From positions 916,501 through 980,500 of the forward strand of contig NZ_CP090836.1 in assembly GCF_021491915.1 (NCBI RefSeq): a stretch of DNA of 64,000 nt. The letters run 5' to 3'. The DNA is from Paracoccus everestensis (lineage in GTDB: Bacteria > Pseudomonadota > Alphaproteobacteria > Rhodobacterales > Rhodobacteraceae). Position numbers and translations under genes: made by a program. Shown here piece after piece: positions 18,725-28,100 of the stretch; position 1 is the stretch's first letter, and each line of letters starts with the position of its first letter. The notes under the pieces are model-generated. The model worked only from the letters and a program-made list of their open reading frames with translations. It did no database searches and was not told the origin of the DNA.

Positions 18725-19225
18725 CTATTCCGACGCGGGTGGTGCCAGCTTCTTGGTCGGGCCGTTGGCGATGGGGTCTTCCTGCCGCTGAACGGATCCT
18801 TCGAAATGCGCACCGGATTCGATGGCGATGGTCTTGTGGATGATGTCGCCCTCGACCCGTGCGCTGGCGGACAGGCGGACCTTCAAGCCCCGGACGCGGC
18901 CCACGACACGACCGTTCACGACGACCTCGTCGCCCACGATCTCGCCCCGGATGGTGGCGGTTTCGCCGATGACCAGTTGATGCGCGCGGATGTCGCCTTC
19001 GACGGTGCCTTCGATCTGGATGTCGCCTTCGGTGCGGATGTTGCCCGTGACCGTCAGGTCCGAGGACAGGATCGACGGCGCGGACCGGCGCGCGGGCGTC
19101 GCGGCAATGGCCGTCTCAGTCTTGTGATCATAGGTGGGGGCAGGTGCCGAAGCGGCGGACCCATCGGGTCCGGGGGTCGCGGGATTTGTCTGCGGTTTCT
19201 CGGTTACGCGGGTCTTACTGAACAT
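18725..19225 (-). CDS. Bactofilin (polymer-forming cytoskeletal protein)
   Basis: 166 residues. A disordered Pro/Ala-rich leader (1-48) is followed by a right-handed beta-helix core of about 90 residues with regular short repeats (GNIRTEGDIQIEGTVEGDI). Bactofilins self-assemble without nucleotide and place envelope enzymes or stalk/pole structures. The gene overlaps the end of the M23 peptidase gene by 11 bases, a pairing seen in several bacteria where the bactofilin scaffolds the peptidase. Expression ends at the hairpin at 18681. Confidence 0.9.
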   Translation of the reverse strand: MFSKTRVTEKPQTNPATPGPDGSAASAPAPTYDHKTETAIAATPARRSAPSILSSDLTVTGNIRTEGDIQIEGTVEGDIRAHQLVIGETATIRGEIVGDEVVVNGRVVGRVRGLKVRLSASARVEGDIIHKTIAIESGAHFEGSVQRQEDPIANGPTKKLAPPASE

Positions 19226-20513
19226 TGCTTGCAGCCTTGATGAAGCTCATCGGGTCAACGGCCCGACCCTTCATGCGCACCTCGTAATGCAGATGCGGCC
19301 CGGTCGAGCGTCCGGTATTGCCCATATCACCGATCCGCTCTCCTTGCGACACCCTTTGGCCGACCTTGACGCGAATCCGCGACAGGTGGCCGTAGCGCGT
19401 CTCGACGCCCAGTTCATGTTCGATCTTGATCAGGTTGCCATAGGCCCCTTGGCGCCCTGCAAAGGTGACGACCCCGTCGCCCGGTGCATGGATCGGCGTG
19501 CCGACCGGGGCGGCCATGTCGATGCCTTCATGCGCGCGGCCCCAACGCCGCCCGAAGCCCGAAGTATAGCGGAACGAATCCTTTACCGGCATTGCCAGCG
19601 GCAGCTTTTCCATGGCGATGCGATAGGTGTTCATCTGGTCCAGCGTGACGATGATCTGGTTGGCCTTTGTCTCGCTGTTGGTCAGGGCGGCATTGCCGCG
19701 GGTGGAACGGCCCATCGGCGTCAGGGGGCCGCCCTGGCCGGAATAGCCCTCGCGGATGGTGTCCAGCACGTCGTCGGGGTTCATGCCCACCGACCGGAAC
19801 ACTTGATCCAGCGGTTCGACCGACACGCTGACCGCGTCTTCCAACTGGGTCAGGATTTCATCGTTGCGCGCCAGGATCTGGTCGCGTTCCAAGGCCAGTT
19901 CCTCGGCCGTCTGGAGGGCGGCCTCGGCTTGCTGGACGGCGGTGGCGCGTTCGTCGGCGGTTTGGCGCAATTCCCCGGTAAGGATGTCCAGGGCGGCGGC
20001 GACTTCCTGTTCGCGGGCAGGCTCGGCTGCGTCGGATCCGGTCGCGTCGACCACGGCGCGGGCGTCGTTGCGTTCGCTGATCGCGTCGCGCAGGGTGGAC
20101 TGGACCATGCCAAGCCCGGCTTCCAACTCGCGGCTGCGCTCCTCGGACGCCAGCAGTTGGGACTGCATCTGCGACACCTGTTCCAGGGCCACGGCAAAGC
20201 GGTTCTGCGCGGCCAGCGCCTCGGCCGCGCGGGCGTCGCGTTCCTGGGACAGTTCGGTCAGGCGCGCCTCGAACGAGGACTGGGTGCGGGTGATCTGGTC
20301 GCGGGCGGACCCTGCGCTGATCGCGTCGATGGCCAGGACCGAGCTTGCAACCAGCGTCCAGCCGAAGGCAAGGGTGATGCCGCTGACGCCGATCAACTGG
20401 GTCAAGGGACGCAGGCGGACGAACCGGGTATCGTCATCGGACCGCAGGAACAGGCGCTTTTCAGGCAGAATGCGTTCCAGCGAGGCGTTGAGGCGGTTCG
20501 TCACATTCGGCAA
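19215..20513 (-). CDS. M23-family peptidoglycan peptidase with coiled-coil and membrane anchor
   Basis: 432 residues. A cytoplasmic leader is followed by one membrane segment (GVSGITLAFGWTLVASSVLA, about 42-62), a long coiled coil (about 70-230, many E, Q, R, A and L) and a C-terminal M23 domain with the zinc motifs GRAHEGIDMAAPVG, YGHLSRI and GPHLHYEV. It is a membrane-tethered endopeptidase of the LytM kind acting in the periplasm. All zinc ligands are present, so it should be active, unlike the degenerate EnvC/NlpD type. It is coupled to the bactofilin gene. Confidence 0.9.
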   Translation of the reverse strand: MPNVTNRLNASLERILPEKRLFLRSDDDTRFVRLRPLTQLIGVSGITLAFGWTLVASSVLAIDAISAGSARDQITRTQSSFEARLTELSQERDARAAEALAAQNRFAVALEQVSQMQSQLLASEERSRELEAGLGMVQSTLRDAISERNDARAVVDATGSDAAEPAREQEVAAALDILTGELRQTADERATAVQQAEAALQTAEELALERDQILARNDEILTQLEDAVSVSVEPLDQVFRSVGMNPDDVLDTIREGYSGQGGPLTPMGRSTRGNAALTNSETKANQIIVTLDQMNTYRIAMEKLPLAMPVKDSFRYTSGFGRRWGRAHEGIDMAAPVGTPIHAPGDGVVTFAGRQGAYGNLIKIEHELGVETRYGHLSRIRVKVGQRVSQGERIGDMGNTGRSTGPHLHYEVRMKGRAVDPMSFIKAASNVQ

Positions 20514-20693
20514 ATCATGTCCCCCGACAATGCACCCCTGTTTGGCCGGGGCGATCTGGTTCCAGTTGCGGTCGGGTTAATCGCAACTGTGTCGTCCTGG
20601 CAACAACCGCAGTCACCTTGGTTCCTCTTATGCGCGAAACACCGCCTCTCCGGGCAAGAATCCGCCGAACGCTTGTGCGGGAAACCTGCAAGC

Positions 20694-22091
20694 CTATGAA
20701 ATTTCATAAGGAAGCGGTCCATGTCGGTCGGCGGGGATGCGCAGCGGCCGATCAATCGGCGGGACCGACCGCTGGTGGCAATCCGGCCTGGGGCAGATCC
20801 GGCAAGAGATCCCGATCGGTTCGAAGGCGCGCGGCTTGGTCAGATCCAGCCCGTCGGCGTAAACGACGCTGCCTGCATGGGACACTTCGCAACCCAGGCC
20901 GATGGCAAAGCGGCGGACCGGGGCGTTGAAGGCGCCTGCGTGTTTCGACACGTCGCGGGACATCAGCAGGTAACGCATTCCGTCCGGCGTTTCGGCCAGC
21001 TGGCGCAGGAAGCGCCCCGGCTGTTCGAAGGCCTGGTGGACATTCCACAGGGGGCAGGCGCCACCGAAACGGGCGAATTGCAGCCGCGTGGCGGAATGTC
21101 GCTTGGTGATGGTGCCAGCCTGATCGACGCGGACAAAGAAGAAAGGCACCCCCTTGGCGCTTGGCCGCTGGAGCGTGGACAGCCGGTGCGCCACCTGTTC
21201 CAGCGATGCGCCGAACAGATGGGACAGCCGTTCCAGGTCGTGGCGTTCCGCCTGGGCTGCGGCCAGAAAGGGGCGATAGGGCATCAGCGCCGCCCCGGCA
21301 AAGTAATTGGCCAGGCCCACCCGTGCCACGTCCCGCGCGGTCTGGCTGCGGAACCGTGCCAGATCCAGTGTCGCCTCCAGCAGGTCGGATTGCCGTTCCA
21401 AGGCCACCAGGTGCAGCAGCTGGAACAGCTGGGTGGGCCGTTCGGCCGCGGCATTCACCTGGATGTCGGACCCTGTGCGGCGAAAGACCGCGTTGGCAGG
21501 CAGTTCGGCCCGCGTGACCCGGATTCCGCGTTGCGCCAGGGCGGCGACGCCGGCGTCCCAAAGGTCCAGGCGCTGGCCCGCCGGGCAGGCAAAGCGTTCC
21601 GCCGCCCGGTCCACGGCGTCGATATAATTGTCGCAATAATGGAAGAAGTCGCGCACCTCCTCCCACGGGGTTGAAAGGGCATTCTGGCTGGATGCGCCGA
21701 TCGCCTCGTCCAGGGCCGCCAGGCGTTCCTGGCCTTGGCGGTGGGCGCGGTACAGATCCAGAAAGGCGCGCGCCAGAACCGGGGCGTTGGTCGCAGCCAG
21801 GCGCAGGTCGGCCAGGGGCGGGGCGGCGTCGAACAGCGGATCGGCCAGGGCTTCCTGCATGTCGATGACCATGCGTTCCGCATCGCCCGCCGCCAGCGTG
21901 GTCAGATCGACGCCGAATTCCTGCGCCAGACGCAGCAGCACGCCCGCGGAAATCGGACGGTGGTTGTTTTCCATCTGCGACAGATAGGGCAGCGACACCC
22001 CCAGCCGTTCGGCAAAGCGCCGCTGGGTCAGCCCGCTGCGGCCCCGCGTTTCGCGCAGCGAGGTGCCTGCATAGATTTTCTGAGTGGCCAT
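20694..22091 (-). CDS. ScfR/RamB-type XRE regulator (short-chain fatty acyl regulator family)
   Basis: The ATG at 22091 gives 465 residues. An XRE HTH (TQRRFAERLGVSLPYLSQME, about 20-60) is followed by an IrrE-like metallopeptidase remnant, where FQLLHLVALERQS lacks an intact HExxH, and ANYFAGAALMPYRPF. The C-terminal domain has CPLW and the cysteine cluster CRICPRPDCHQR. Family members bind acyl-CoAs and control acetate or propionate use (glyoxylate, ethylmalonyl or methylcitrate pathways). Paired TTTGCAAA sites lie 15-43 bases upstream of its start, so autoregulation is likely. The target genes are not adjacent. Confidence 0.87.
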   Translation of the reverse strand: MATQKIYAGTSLRETRGRSGLTQRRFAERLGVSLPYLSQMENNHRPISAGVLLRLAQEFGVDLTTLAAGDAERMVIDMQEALADPLFDAAPPLADLRLAATNAPVLARAFLDLYRAHRQGQERLAALDEAIGASSQNALSTPWEEVRDFFHYCDNYIDAVDRAAERFACPAGQRLDLWDAGVAALAQRGIRVTRAELPANAVFRRTGSDIQVNAAAERPTQLFQLLHLVALERQSDLLEATLDLARFRSQTARDVARVGLANYFAGAALMPYRPFLAAAQAERHDLERLSHLFGASLEQVAHRLSTLQRPSAKGVPFFFVRVDQAGTITKRHSATRLQFARFGGACPLWNVHQAFEQPGRFLRQLAETPDGMRYLLMSRDVSKHAGAFNAPVRRFAIGLGCEVSHAGSVVYADGLDLTKPRAFEPIGISCRICPRPDCHQRSVPPIDRPLRIPADRHGPLPYEIS

Positions 22092-22105
22092 GATGATCCC
22101 CCATC

Positions 22106-22134
22106 TTTGCAAAAGCCGCCATAGCGTTTGCAAA
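22106..22134. promoter_or_regulatory. Two TTTGCAAA palindromes in the regulator intergenic region
   Basis: TTTGCAAA occurs at 22106-22113 and 22127-22134, 21 bases apart (two helical turns, same DNA face). Actinobacterial RamB, of the same family as the flanking regulator, is known to use a site ending in TTTGCAAA. This makes these good candidate operators for the ScfR-like protein. Confidence 0.65.
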
Positions 22135-22266
22135 GCGGTCCCGGCAAGGGCCGTGATAGGGGAAGGCGACGGGGTGCAGGTCAGGATCATGGCGTGATCG
22201 TGGCCTAAAAACCCTAAGATATCGTTGCTGCTTGCGCGGCGCCCGAAGGCGGGCTTTCATCGCGGC

Positions 22267-23523
22267 ATGAAGCAACGCCCTGGCAGCCGCATCCTGACCG
22301 GAACCCGCATTCGCGAACGCCGTCTGGCGCTGTCGCGGCGGCAGGCGGACGTGGCGCGGGCGGCAGGGATTTCAGCGGCTTACCTGAACCTGATCGAACA
22401 CAATCGCCGTCCGGTGGGCGATCACCTGGTCCTGCGCCTGGCCGCCGCGTTGGAGGTGTCGGCCGCCGAGTTGGCCGAGGGGCGAGAGGAAGCCCAGATC
22501 GCCGCCCTGCGCGAGGCGGCGGTGCGCCTGCCCGACAACGTGACCCCGGAACTGGAACAGGCGCCCGAACTGCTGGCCCGATTCCCAGGCTGGGCGGCGG
22601 CCCTGATCGCCACCGCGCGCCGGGCCGATGCCCTGGAACGCCAGCTTGTCACGCTGTCGGACCGGATGCGGCAGGATCCCTATCTGCTGACCACCCTGCA
22701 CGAGGTGCTGTCGGCCGTTACCTCGGTCCGGTCCACCGCCTCGATCCTGGCCGAGGGGGGCGAGATCCCGGCCGACTGGCGGGCGCGGTTCCATGCCAAC
22801 CTGGACGGCGACAGCCTGCGCCTGTCCAATACGGCGCAGGCCCTTGTGGCCTATCTGGACAGCTTCGACACCCAGGACGCCATCTTCACCCCGCAGGAGG
22901 AAGTGGAGGCCTGGTTGGCCGCAGGCGCGCCGCCGGTGGACGATGCAGGCGATCTGGCATCCGATGCGGCTCGCGCCCTGGCCCGCGCGCATCTGCGCCG
23001 GATGGAGGAGGAAAAGGCGGCCTTGCCGGACGCCGCCCTGGCCGTGGCGGCCGAGGATCCAGACCCCCTGCGCATGGCCGGGCGTTTGCGCCAGCCGCTG
23101 GATCTGGTCATGCGCCGCCTGGCGGTGCTGAAGCCCGCAGGCTTCGAATCCGCGGGCCTGCTGGTCTGCGACGGATCGGGGGCGCTGACGCTGCGCCGCC
23201 CCGCGCCGGGCTTTCCGCTGCCCCGTCCGGGCGATGCCTGCCCGTTGTGGCCGCTGTTCCAAGCGCTTGTCGTCCCCCAGACAGCCATCGCCAGGCTGGT
23301 CGAAGCGCCGTCCGGCCGCCGTTTCCGCACCCTGTCGCTGGCCACCCGCCACCAGCCGCTGGGCACGGACGGCCCGGTCCTGACCCGTGCGCAGATGCTG
23401 ATCCTGCCCGACGAGGCAGGATCGCCCGCCCGGCCCGACCTGCTGATCGGTCCGGCCTGCCGCATCTGCCCGCGTGCGGAATGCGCGGCGCGGCGCGAAC
23501 CCTCGATCCTGCTGACGGGGTGA
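22267..23523 (+). CDS. Second ScfR-like XRE-family regulator
   Basis: 418 residues: an N-terminal XRE HTH (RQADVARAAGISAAYLNLIE), a long helical middle, and a C-terminal domain ending with CRICPRAECAARR, nearly the same cysteine cluster as in the divergent gene. It lacks the IrrE-like segment, so it is a shortened paralogue. The gene is read towards the receiver and sensor-kinase genes. I infer a role in carbon or short-chain acid control. It might compete with or modulate the other regulator; this cannot be seen from sequence. Confidence 0.82.
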   Translation: MKQRPGSRILTGTRIRERRLALSRRQADVARAAGISAAYLNLIEHNRRPVGDHLVLRLAAALEVSAAELAEGREEAQIAALREAAVRLPDNVTPELEQAPELLARFPGWAAALIATARRADALERQLVTLSDRMRQDPYLLTTLHEVLSAVTSVRSTASILAEGGEIPADWRARFHANLDGDSLRLSNTAQALVAYLDSFDTQDAIFTPQEEVEAWLAAGAPPVDDAGDLASDAARALARAHLRRMEEEKAALPDAALAVAAEDPDPLRMAGRLRQPLDLVMRRLAVLKPAGFESAGLLVCDGSGALTLRRPAPGFPLPRPGDACPLWPLFQALVVPQTAIARLVEAPSGRRFRTLSLATRHQPLGTDGPVLTRAQMLILPDEAGSPARPDLLIGPACRICPRAECAARREPSILLTG

Positions 23524-23589
23524 ACACAGGCTTTGACAGCAGCCGCCCGACCGTCACATTATCGTGCCATATGGGGGGCCATTCGCCGA

Positions 23590-23946
23590 ATGCTCGATAT
23601 TCTGATGATCGAGGACGAACCCAACATCGCCGAGGCGGTGCGGTTCATCCTGTCCCGCGAAGGCTGGCAGGTTGCCCTGCACGGCGACGGTCTGGGCGGT
23701 ATCGAGGCGATCCGGGGGGCCAAGCCGCGCCTGGTGATCCTGGACGTGATGCTGCCGCATCGGTCGGGAACCGAGATCCTGGCCGAATTGCGCGGCGATC
23801 AAGACGCAAGCCTGGCCGCGACGCCGGTGCTGATGCTGACCGCGCGGGGTCAGGCGACGCTGGCGCTGCCGCAGGCCGATGCGGTGCTGGCAAAGCCCTT
23901 TGCCAATGACGACCTGCGCGCGATGGTGCGCCGGATGCTGGTCTGA
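23590..23946 (+). CDS. Receiver-only response regulator of the SLC5-kinase locus
   Basis: 118 residues of a single CheY-type domain: acidic pair at 8-9, Asp52 in VILDVMLPHRSG, Thr84 in LTARG and Lys102 in LAKPFAN. There is no output domain. It is followed by a small membrane protein and an SLC5-type kinase in one cluster, so it probably exchanges phosphate with that kinase. It closely resembles the protein at 480-842 in length and motif spacing. Confidence 0.9.
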   Translation: MLDILMIEDEPNIAEAVRFILSREGWQVALHGDGLGGIEAIRGAKPRLVILDVMLPHRSGTEILAELRGDQDASLAATPVLMLTARGQATLALPQADAVLAKPFANDDLRAMVRRMLV

Positions 23947-23951
23947 CCGCC

Positions 23952-24233
23952 ATGCCGGACCGCCCGCTGTTTCTTGAACGCGCCTCGTTCCGCCGCCGCC
24001 GCCTGGGCGACGCGGCCCGGGTGCTGCCGGTGCTGGCGGCGATCCTGGTCCTGGTGCCGGTCTGGTGGATGCCCGCCCAAGTCAGCTTTGCGGCAGGCGC
24101 GGTCTGGCTGTTCGGGATATGGGCCGGGCTGATCATGGCCATCTGGGCGCTGCACCGCGCCTTGCGCCGGGCCGATGCCGCAACCCTGCGTGCCAGCCGG
24201 GAAATCGCCGGGCAAGACGACGATGCCCTTTGA
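23952..24233 (+). CDS. Small two-helix membrane protein
   Basis: 93 residues with a basic N-terminus (RASFRRRRL), two membrane segments (about 23-39 and 45-66) and a polar tail. It starts 5 bases after the receiver gene and overlaps the kinase gene by 11 bases, so its product is tied to the kinase. Small partner proteins next to SLC5-kinases occur elsewhere and may help solute transport or assembly; the role here is inferred. Confidence 0.75.
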   Translation: MPDRPLFLERASFRRRRLGDAARVLPVLAAILVLVPVWWMPAQVSFAAGAVWLFGIWAGLIMAIWALHRALRRADAATLRASREIAGQDDDAL

Positions 24234-26883
24234 GGCGCTGGTCGCGGGCTGCCTGGCCTATGTCGCGCTGATGTTCGGAGTGGCCTTCGCGGCCGACCGC
24301 GCGGCCTCTCAGGGCAGGGTGCGCTGGCTGGATCACCCCGCCGTCTATACGCTGTCGCTGTCGGTCTATTGCTCGGCATGGACCTTTTACGGCGCAGTCG
24401 GTTACGCCAGCCGGTCGGGGCTGGAATTCGCCACGATCTATCTGGGACCGACCGTTGTCTTTTGCGGGGCATGGTGGGGGCTGCGGAGGCTGGTGCGGGT
24501 CGCGCGGATGCACCATGTCACATCCATCGCGGATCTTGTCTCGGCGCGCTTTGGCAAATCCAACCGGCTGGCGGCCCTGGTCACGCTGATCGCGGTGATC
24601 GCGGCCACGCCCTATGTCGCCCTGCAACTGCAATCGGTCAGCCTGTCGTTCGAGGTGTTTGCCACCGACAGCCTGACCGACATCCCCATGGCCGGGAGTG
24701 GAGGAACAGCACTGTGGGTGGCAGGCGGGCTGGCCCTGTTCACCATCATCTTCGGCACGCGCAACCTGGCCGCCGACGAACGTCACCACGGCGTCGTCAC
24801 CGCCATCGCACTGGAGGCGCTGGTCAAGCTGCTGGCCTTTCTGGCGCTTGGGGCATTTGTCGTCTGGGGCTTGGCCGACGGCCCGCTGGATATGCTGCAC
24901 CGGATCGAGGAAACGGTCGCAAGTCCCGAACATGGCGGCTGGATCCTGCGCCCGGACCGCTGGACCGCGCTGATCATCGTGTCGGGCGCGGCGATCATCG
25001 CCCTGCCGCGGATGTTCCAGGTGCTGGTGGTCGAGGCGGCGGACGAAGACCGCCTGAGCGTCGCGGGCTGGGCCTTTCCGGCCTATCTGTTCGCGATGTC
25101 GCTGTTCGTGCTGCCGATTGCCGTGATGGGCCAGCAGCTTCTGCCCGCAGATGCCAATCCCGACCTGTATGTGCTGACGCTGCCTGCGCAATCGGGCCAG
25201 AACTGGCTGGCCTTCCTGGTGTTCCTTGGCGGTTTTTCCGCAGCGACATCCATGGTGGTGGTTTGCACGATCGCCCTTGCCACCATGATCTCGAACCACT
25301 GGCTGGTACCCTTGTGGCTGCTGCTGCGCCGCAAGCCGCAGTTGGACGACCCCGAGGATTTGCGCGGCTTCGTGCTCAATGCCCGGCGGCTGGCGATCCT
25401 GGCGGTGATGGCGGTGGGCTGGGTTTATTACCGGGCCACCGGAGGGACGACAGCGCTTGCCTCGATGGGGTTGGTGGCGTTCACCGGCATGGCGCAGGTG
25501 CTGCCGGCGATGATCGGCGGCCTGCTGTGGCGCGGCGCCAACCGGCAGGGGGCCTATGCCGGGGTGGGGACCGGGTTCCTTTTGTGGCTGGCGCTGATCT
25601 TTCTGCCCTCGGTCGGGATCGGGGGGGCGCCAACCTTGCCGCCGGGGGTGGATCCGCTGGCCTTCGCGATCTTCCTGTCGCTGACCCTGAACACGCTGGC
25701 CTTTATCGCGCTGTCGATATTCGGGATGCCCGACCCGGTGGAACGGCTGCAAGGCCTGTCCTTTGTCAGCGCCGTCGATCCGGTCCGCCACCGGCGCTTG
25801 TCGCGCGGTGCCGATCAGGTGGAACCGCTGCTGGTCATGGCCCGCCGCGTCTGGGGGGCCGAGGATGCGCTGCGCTTCTTTCAGTCCGAGGCCGCGTTCC
25901 AGGGCAAGTCCGGCTATCTGCCCGACCTGACCCCGCGGTTCCTGACGCGGCTGGAACGGCGGCTGGCAGGCTCGATCGGGGCGGCCACCGCCCACGCCAT
26001 GATCGACAGCGTGGCGGGCGGGTCGGAACTGACCGTGTCCGACCTGATGCAGGTCGCGACTGAGGCGCAGCGCGCCAAGGAGGAAACGCAGCGCCTGGAA
26101 AACGCCCGCGCCGAACTGGCCCGCACCGCAACCCAGTTGCGGGAAGCGAACGACAAGCTGACCGCGCTATCGGTGCAGAAGGACGCATTCCTGGGCCAGA
26201 TCAGCCACGAATTGCGCACGCCCATGACCTCGGTCCGGGCGTTTTCGGAAATCCTGCGCACGCCCGATTTGCCTGCCGCCGACCGCGACCGCTTTGCCAA
26301 GATTATCTATGACGAATCCGGGCGGCTGACGCGCCTGCTGGACGACCTGCTGGATTTGTCGGTCCTGGAAAGCGGGCAGGCGCAGCTTTCGGTCACCCCC
26401 GCCAACCTGCACAACCTGATCGACCGCGCGCTGTCCGCCGCATCCGCCACCCGCCCCGAACGCGTCTTCCGCATCGAGCGGGAGCCCCTGGCAGAATATG
26501 TCGGCATCATCACCGACGCCGACCGGCTGTTGCAGGTGCTGATCAATGTCATCAGCAATGCGCGCAAGTATTGCGACGCCGAGCCGCCGGTTCTGTCGAT
26601 CAGGGTGCGCCGGACCCTGCGGGGCAGCGCGCAGATCGACATCATCGACAACGGATCGGGGATCGAGGCCGCGCGCCAATCACTGATCTTCGAGAAATTC
26701 GCCCGCTTGAACGATCCGGCGCGGGCAGGGGGGGCGGGGCTGGGCCTGGCGATCTGCAAGGAAATCATGGCGAACCTGGGCGGGGAAATCTCCTATCTGC
26801 CCGGGCAGGGGGGCGCGGCCTTTCGCATCCTGCTGCCACGGCGTCCCCCGGTGCCGGTGAATGCCGGGTTGCGGCGGGCATAA
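24223..26883 (+). CDS. SLC5 (Na+/solute symporter)-type sensor histidine kinase
   Basis: 886 residues. About 12-13 membrane segments (1-540) form a sodium/solute-symporter domain (VYTLSLSVYCSAWTFYGAVG, RLAALVTLIAVIAATPYVAL), as in CbrA/CrbS kinases. A coiled linker leads to the HisKA domain (QISHELRTPMTSVRAFSEIL, phospho-His662) and a HATPase_c domain (NVISNARKYC, DNGSGI, GGAGLGLAI). It would sense or import a solute such as an organic acid or amino acid and phosphorylate a receiver. Neighbours are a receiver-only protein and acyl-CoA-type regulators, so acetate or related acids are the best guess, by analogy to CrbS. Confidence 0.9.
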   Translation: MPFEALVAGCLAYVALMFGVAFAADRAASQGRVRWLDHPAVYTLSLSVYCSAWTFYGAVGYASRSGLEFATIYLGPTVVFCGAWWGLRRLVRVARMHHVTSIADLVSARFGKSNRLAALVTLIAVIAATPYVALQLQSVSLSFEVFATDSLTDIPMAGSGGTALWVAGGLALFTIIFGTRNLAADERHHGVVTAIALEALVKLLAFLALGAFVVWGLADGPLDMLHRIEETVASPEHGGWILRPDRWTALIIVSGAAIIALPRMFQVLVVEAADEDRLSVAGWAFPAYLFAMSLFVLPIAVMGQQLLPADANPDLYVLTLPAQSGQNWLAFLVFLGGFSAATSMVVVCTIALATMISNHWLVPLWLLLRRKPQLDDPEDLRGFVLNARRLAILAVMAVGWVYYRATGGTTALASMGLVAFTGMAQVLPAMIGGLLWRGANRQGAYAGVGTGFLLWLALIFLPSVGIGGAPTLPPGVDPLAFAIFLSLTLNTLAFIALSIFGMPDPVERLQGLSFVSAVDPVRHRRLSRGADQVEPLLVMARRVWGAEDALRFFQSEAAFQGKSGYLPDLTPRFLTRLERRLAGSIGAATAHAMIDSVAGGSELTVSDLMQVATEAQRAKEETQRLENARAELARTATQLREANDKLTALSVQKDAFLGQISHELRTPMTSVRAFSEILRTPDLPAADRDRFAKIIYDESGRLTRLLDDLLDLSVLESGQAQLSVTPANLHNLIDRALSAASATRPERVFRIEREPLAEYVGIITDADRLLQVLINVISNARKYCDAEPPVLSIRVRRTLRGSAQIDIIDNGSGIEAARQSLIFEKFARLNDPARAGGAGLGLAICKEIMANLGGEISYLPGQGGAAFRILLPRRPPVPVNAGLRRA

Positions 26884-26943
26884 ACCCTTTCTCAACCGCT
26901 TTTTGCCACATTGCAGGTCAGGCAAGGGCGATTCGGGGCGATC

Positions 26944-28014
26944 ATGGCGCAATCTGGTCAGGCAGGACTGCTAAGGACGCTGCTCCGGGCGCGGAACCGC
27001 GACGCGGACAAACCGGGCCGAATTCCCCAGCCGCAGCCCTTGTCGCCTGCCCGCGCGGCGGCCAATGCGGTGGGGCGCGCCGCCGAACGGCTGTATCGCC
27101 TGCCTGTCCTGCCGGTCGAGATCAAGCCGGGCATGGCGACGCTGGCGGAATTGCCGGAACTGCTGCCCGACCAGTCGTTGCTGGTGGTCCTGCAGGGACC
27201 GGGCGACCAGATCGGCGTCATGGCGCTTGGGTTCGAAGCCGTGACCGCGCTGATCGAGGTCCAGGCCCTGGGCCGCATCACCGCCCGCCCCGCCGAACGC
27301 CGCCGCCTGACCCGCAGCGACGCGGCCATCTGCGTTGATTTCGTCAATGCCCTGATGGCGGATCTGGGAACGGAAATGGCAGCGGTGGACGGATTCGGTC
27401 CTATCCAGGGCTATCGCTATGCGACCCATCTGGACGATCCGCGCCCGCTGATCCTGATGCTGGAGGATCGGCCTTATCGCAGCTTGGCCTTCGATCTGCG
27501 GTTTGGGGCTGCGGAAACCCGTGACGGCCAGATCCTGATCGCGGTGCCGCACAAGCCAGAAGCGCGTCCGGCCCTGCCGCAGCCTGTTGCCCGGAATGCG
27601 GCCCCGTCCGCAAATGCCGGGGCGGCCCCCGCCGCGACCCTGGCCTCTGCCATGGCCGCAGCCCCGGTCGAGGTCGTGGGCGTCCTGTGCCGCCGCACCA
27701 TGACCTTGGGCGAATTGCGTGCTCTGGTTCCCGGCAAGCTGATGCCCCTGCCGCGCGTCACCCTGACCGATGCGCGTCTGGAAACGCCGGACGGCCAGTT
27801 GCTGGCCACCGGCAAGCTGGGCGAGGCCGAGGGATGCCACGCCCTGCGCCTGCATGATCCCGCCGATGCGGCGGCTTCCCCCCGGCTTGACCCGGTTTCC
27901 CCGCCCGCCGCGCTGCCCCCGGCAGACCTGGCCGACCGCGACCCGTTCCGGGCCGCGCCCGACGTGGGAACTGGCGGAGCGGACGGCATGACGGCGCGTG
28001 CCCTTGGCGCATGA
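26944..28014 (+). CDS. FliM/FliN-family (SpoA-domain) protein
   Basis: 356 residues. The N-terminal half resembles the FliM middle domain region (LPVLPVEIKPGMATLAEL, RLTRSDAAICVDFVNALMADL), and residues about 245-310 form a SpoA/C-ring fold (VEVVGVLCRRTMTLGELRAL, VPGKLMPLPRVTL). The end is disordered. FliM/FliN proteins form the flagellar switch or type III secretion sorting platform. No other flagellar gene is in this window, so the partner is distant or the protein has another use. The ATG at 26944 is my choice; a start at 26911 is possible. Confidence 0.7.
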   Translation: MAQSGQAGLLRTLLRARNRDADKPGRIPQPQPLSPARAAANAVGRAAERLYRLPVLPVEIKPGMATLAELPELLPDQSLLVVLQGPGDQIGVMALGFEAVTALIEVQALGRITARPAERRRLTRSDAAICVDFVNALMADLGTEMAAVDGFGPIQGYRYATHLDDPRPLILMLEDRPYRSLAFDLRFGAAETRDGQILIAVPHKPEARPALPQPVARNAAPSANAGAAPAATLASAMAAAPVEVVGVLCRRTMTLGELRALVPGKLMPLPRVTLTDARLETPDGQLLATGKLGEAEGCHALRLHDPADAAASPRLDPVSPPAALPPADLADRDPFRAAPDVGTGGADGMTARALGA

Positions 28015-28100
28015 AATGTTCTTTACACTTGAAATCCTTGCGTTGTGGCCGCATTTAACCCCGGTCCCGAATCAGCCGGGTCGATCACGATGGAGTAGTC

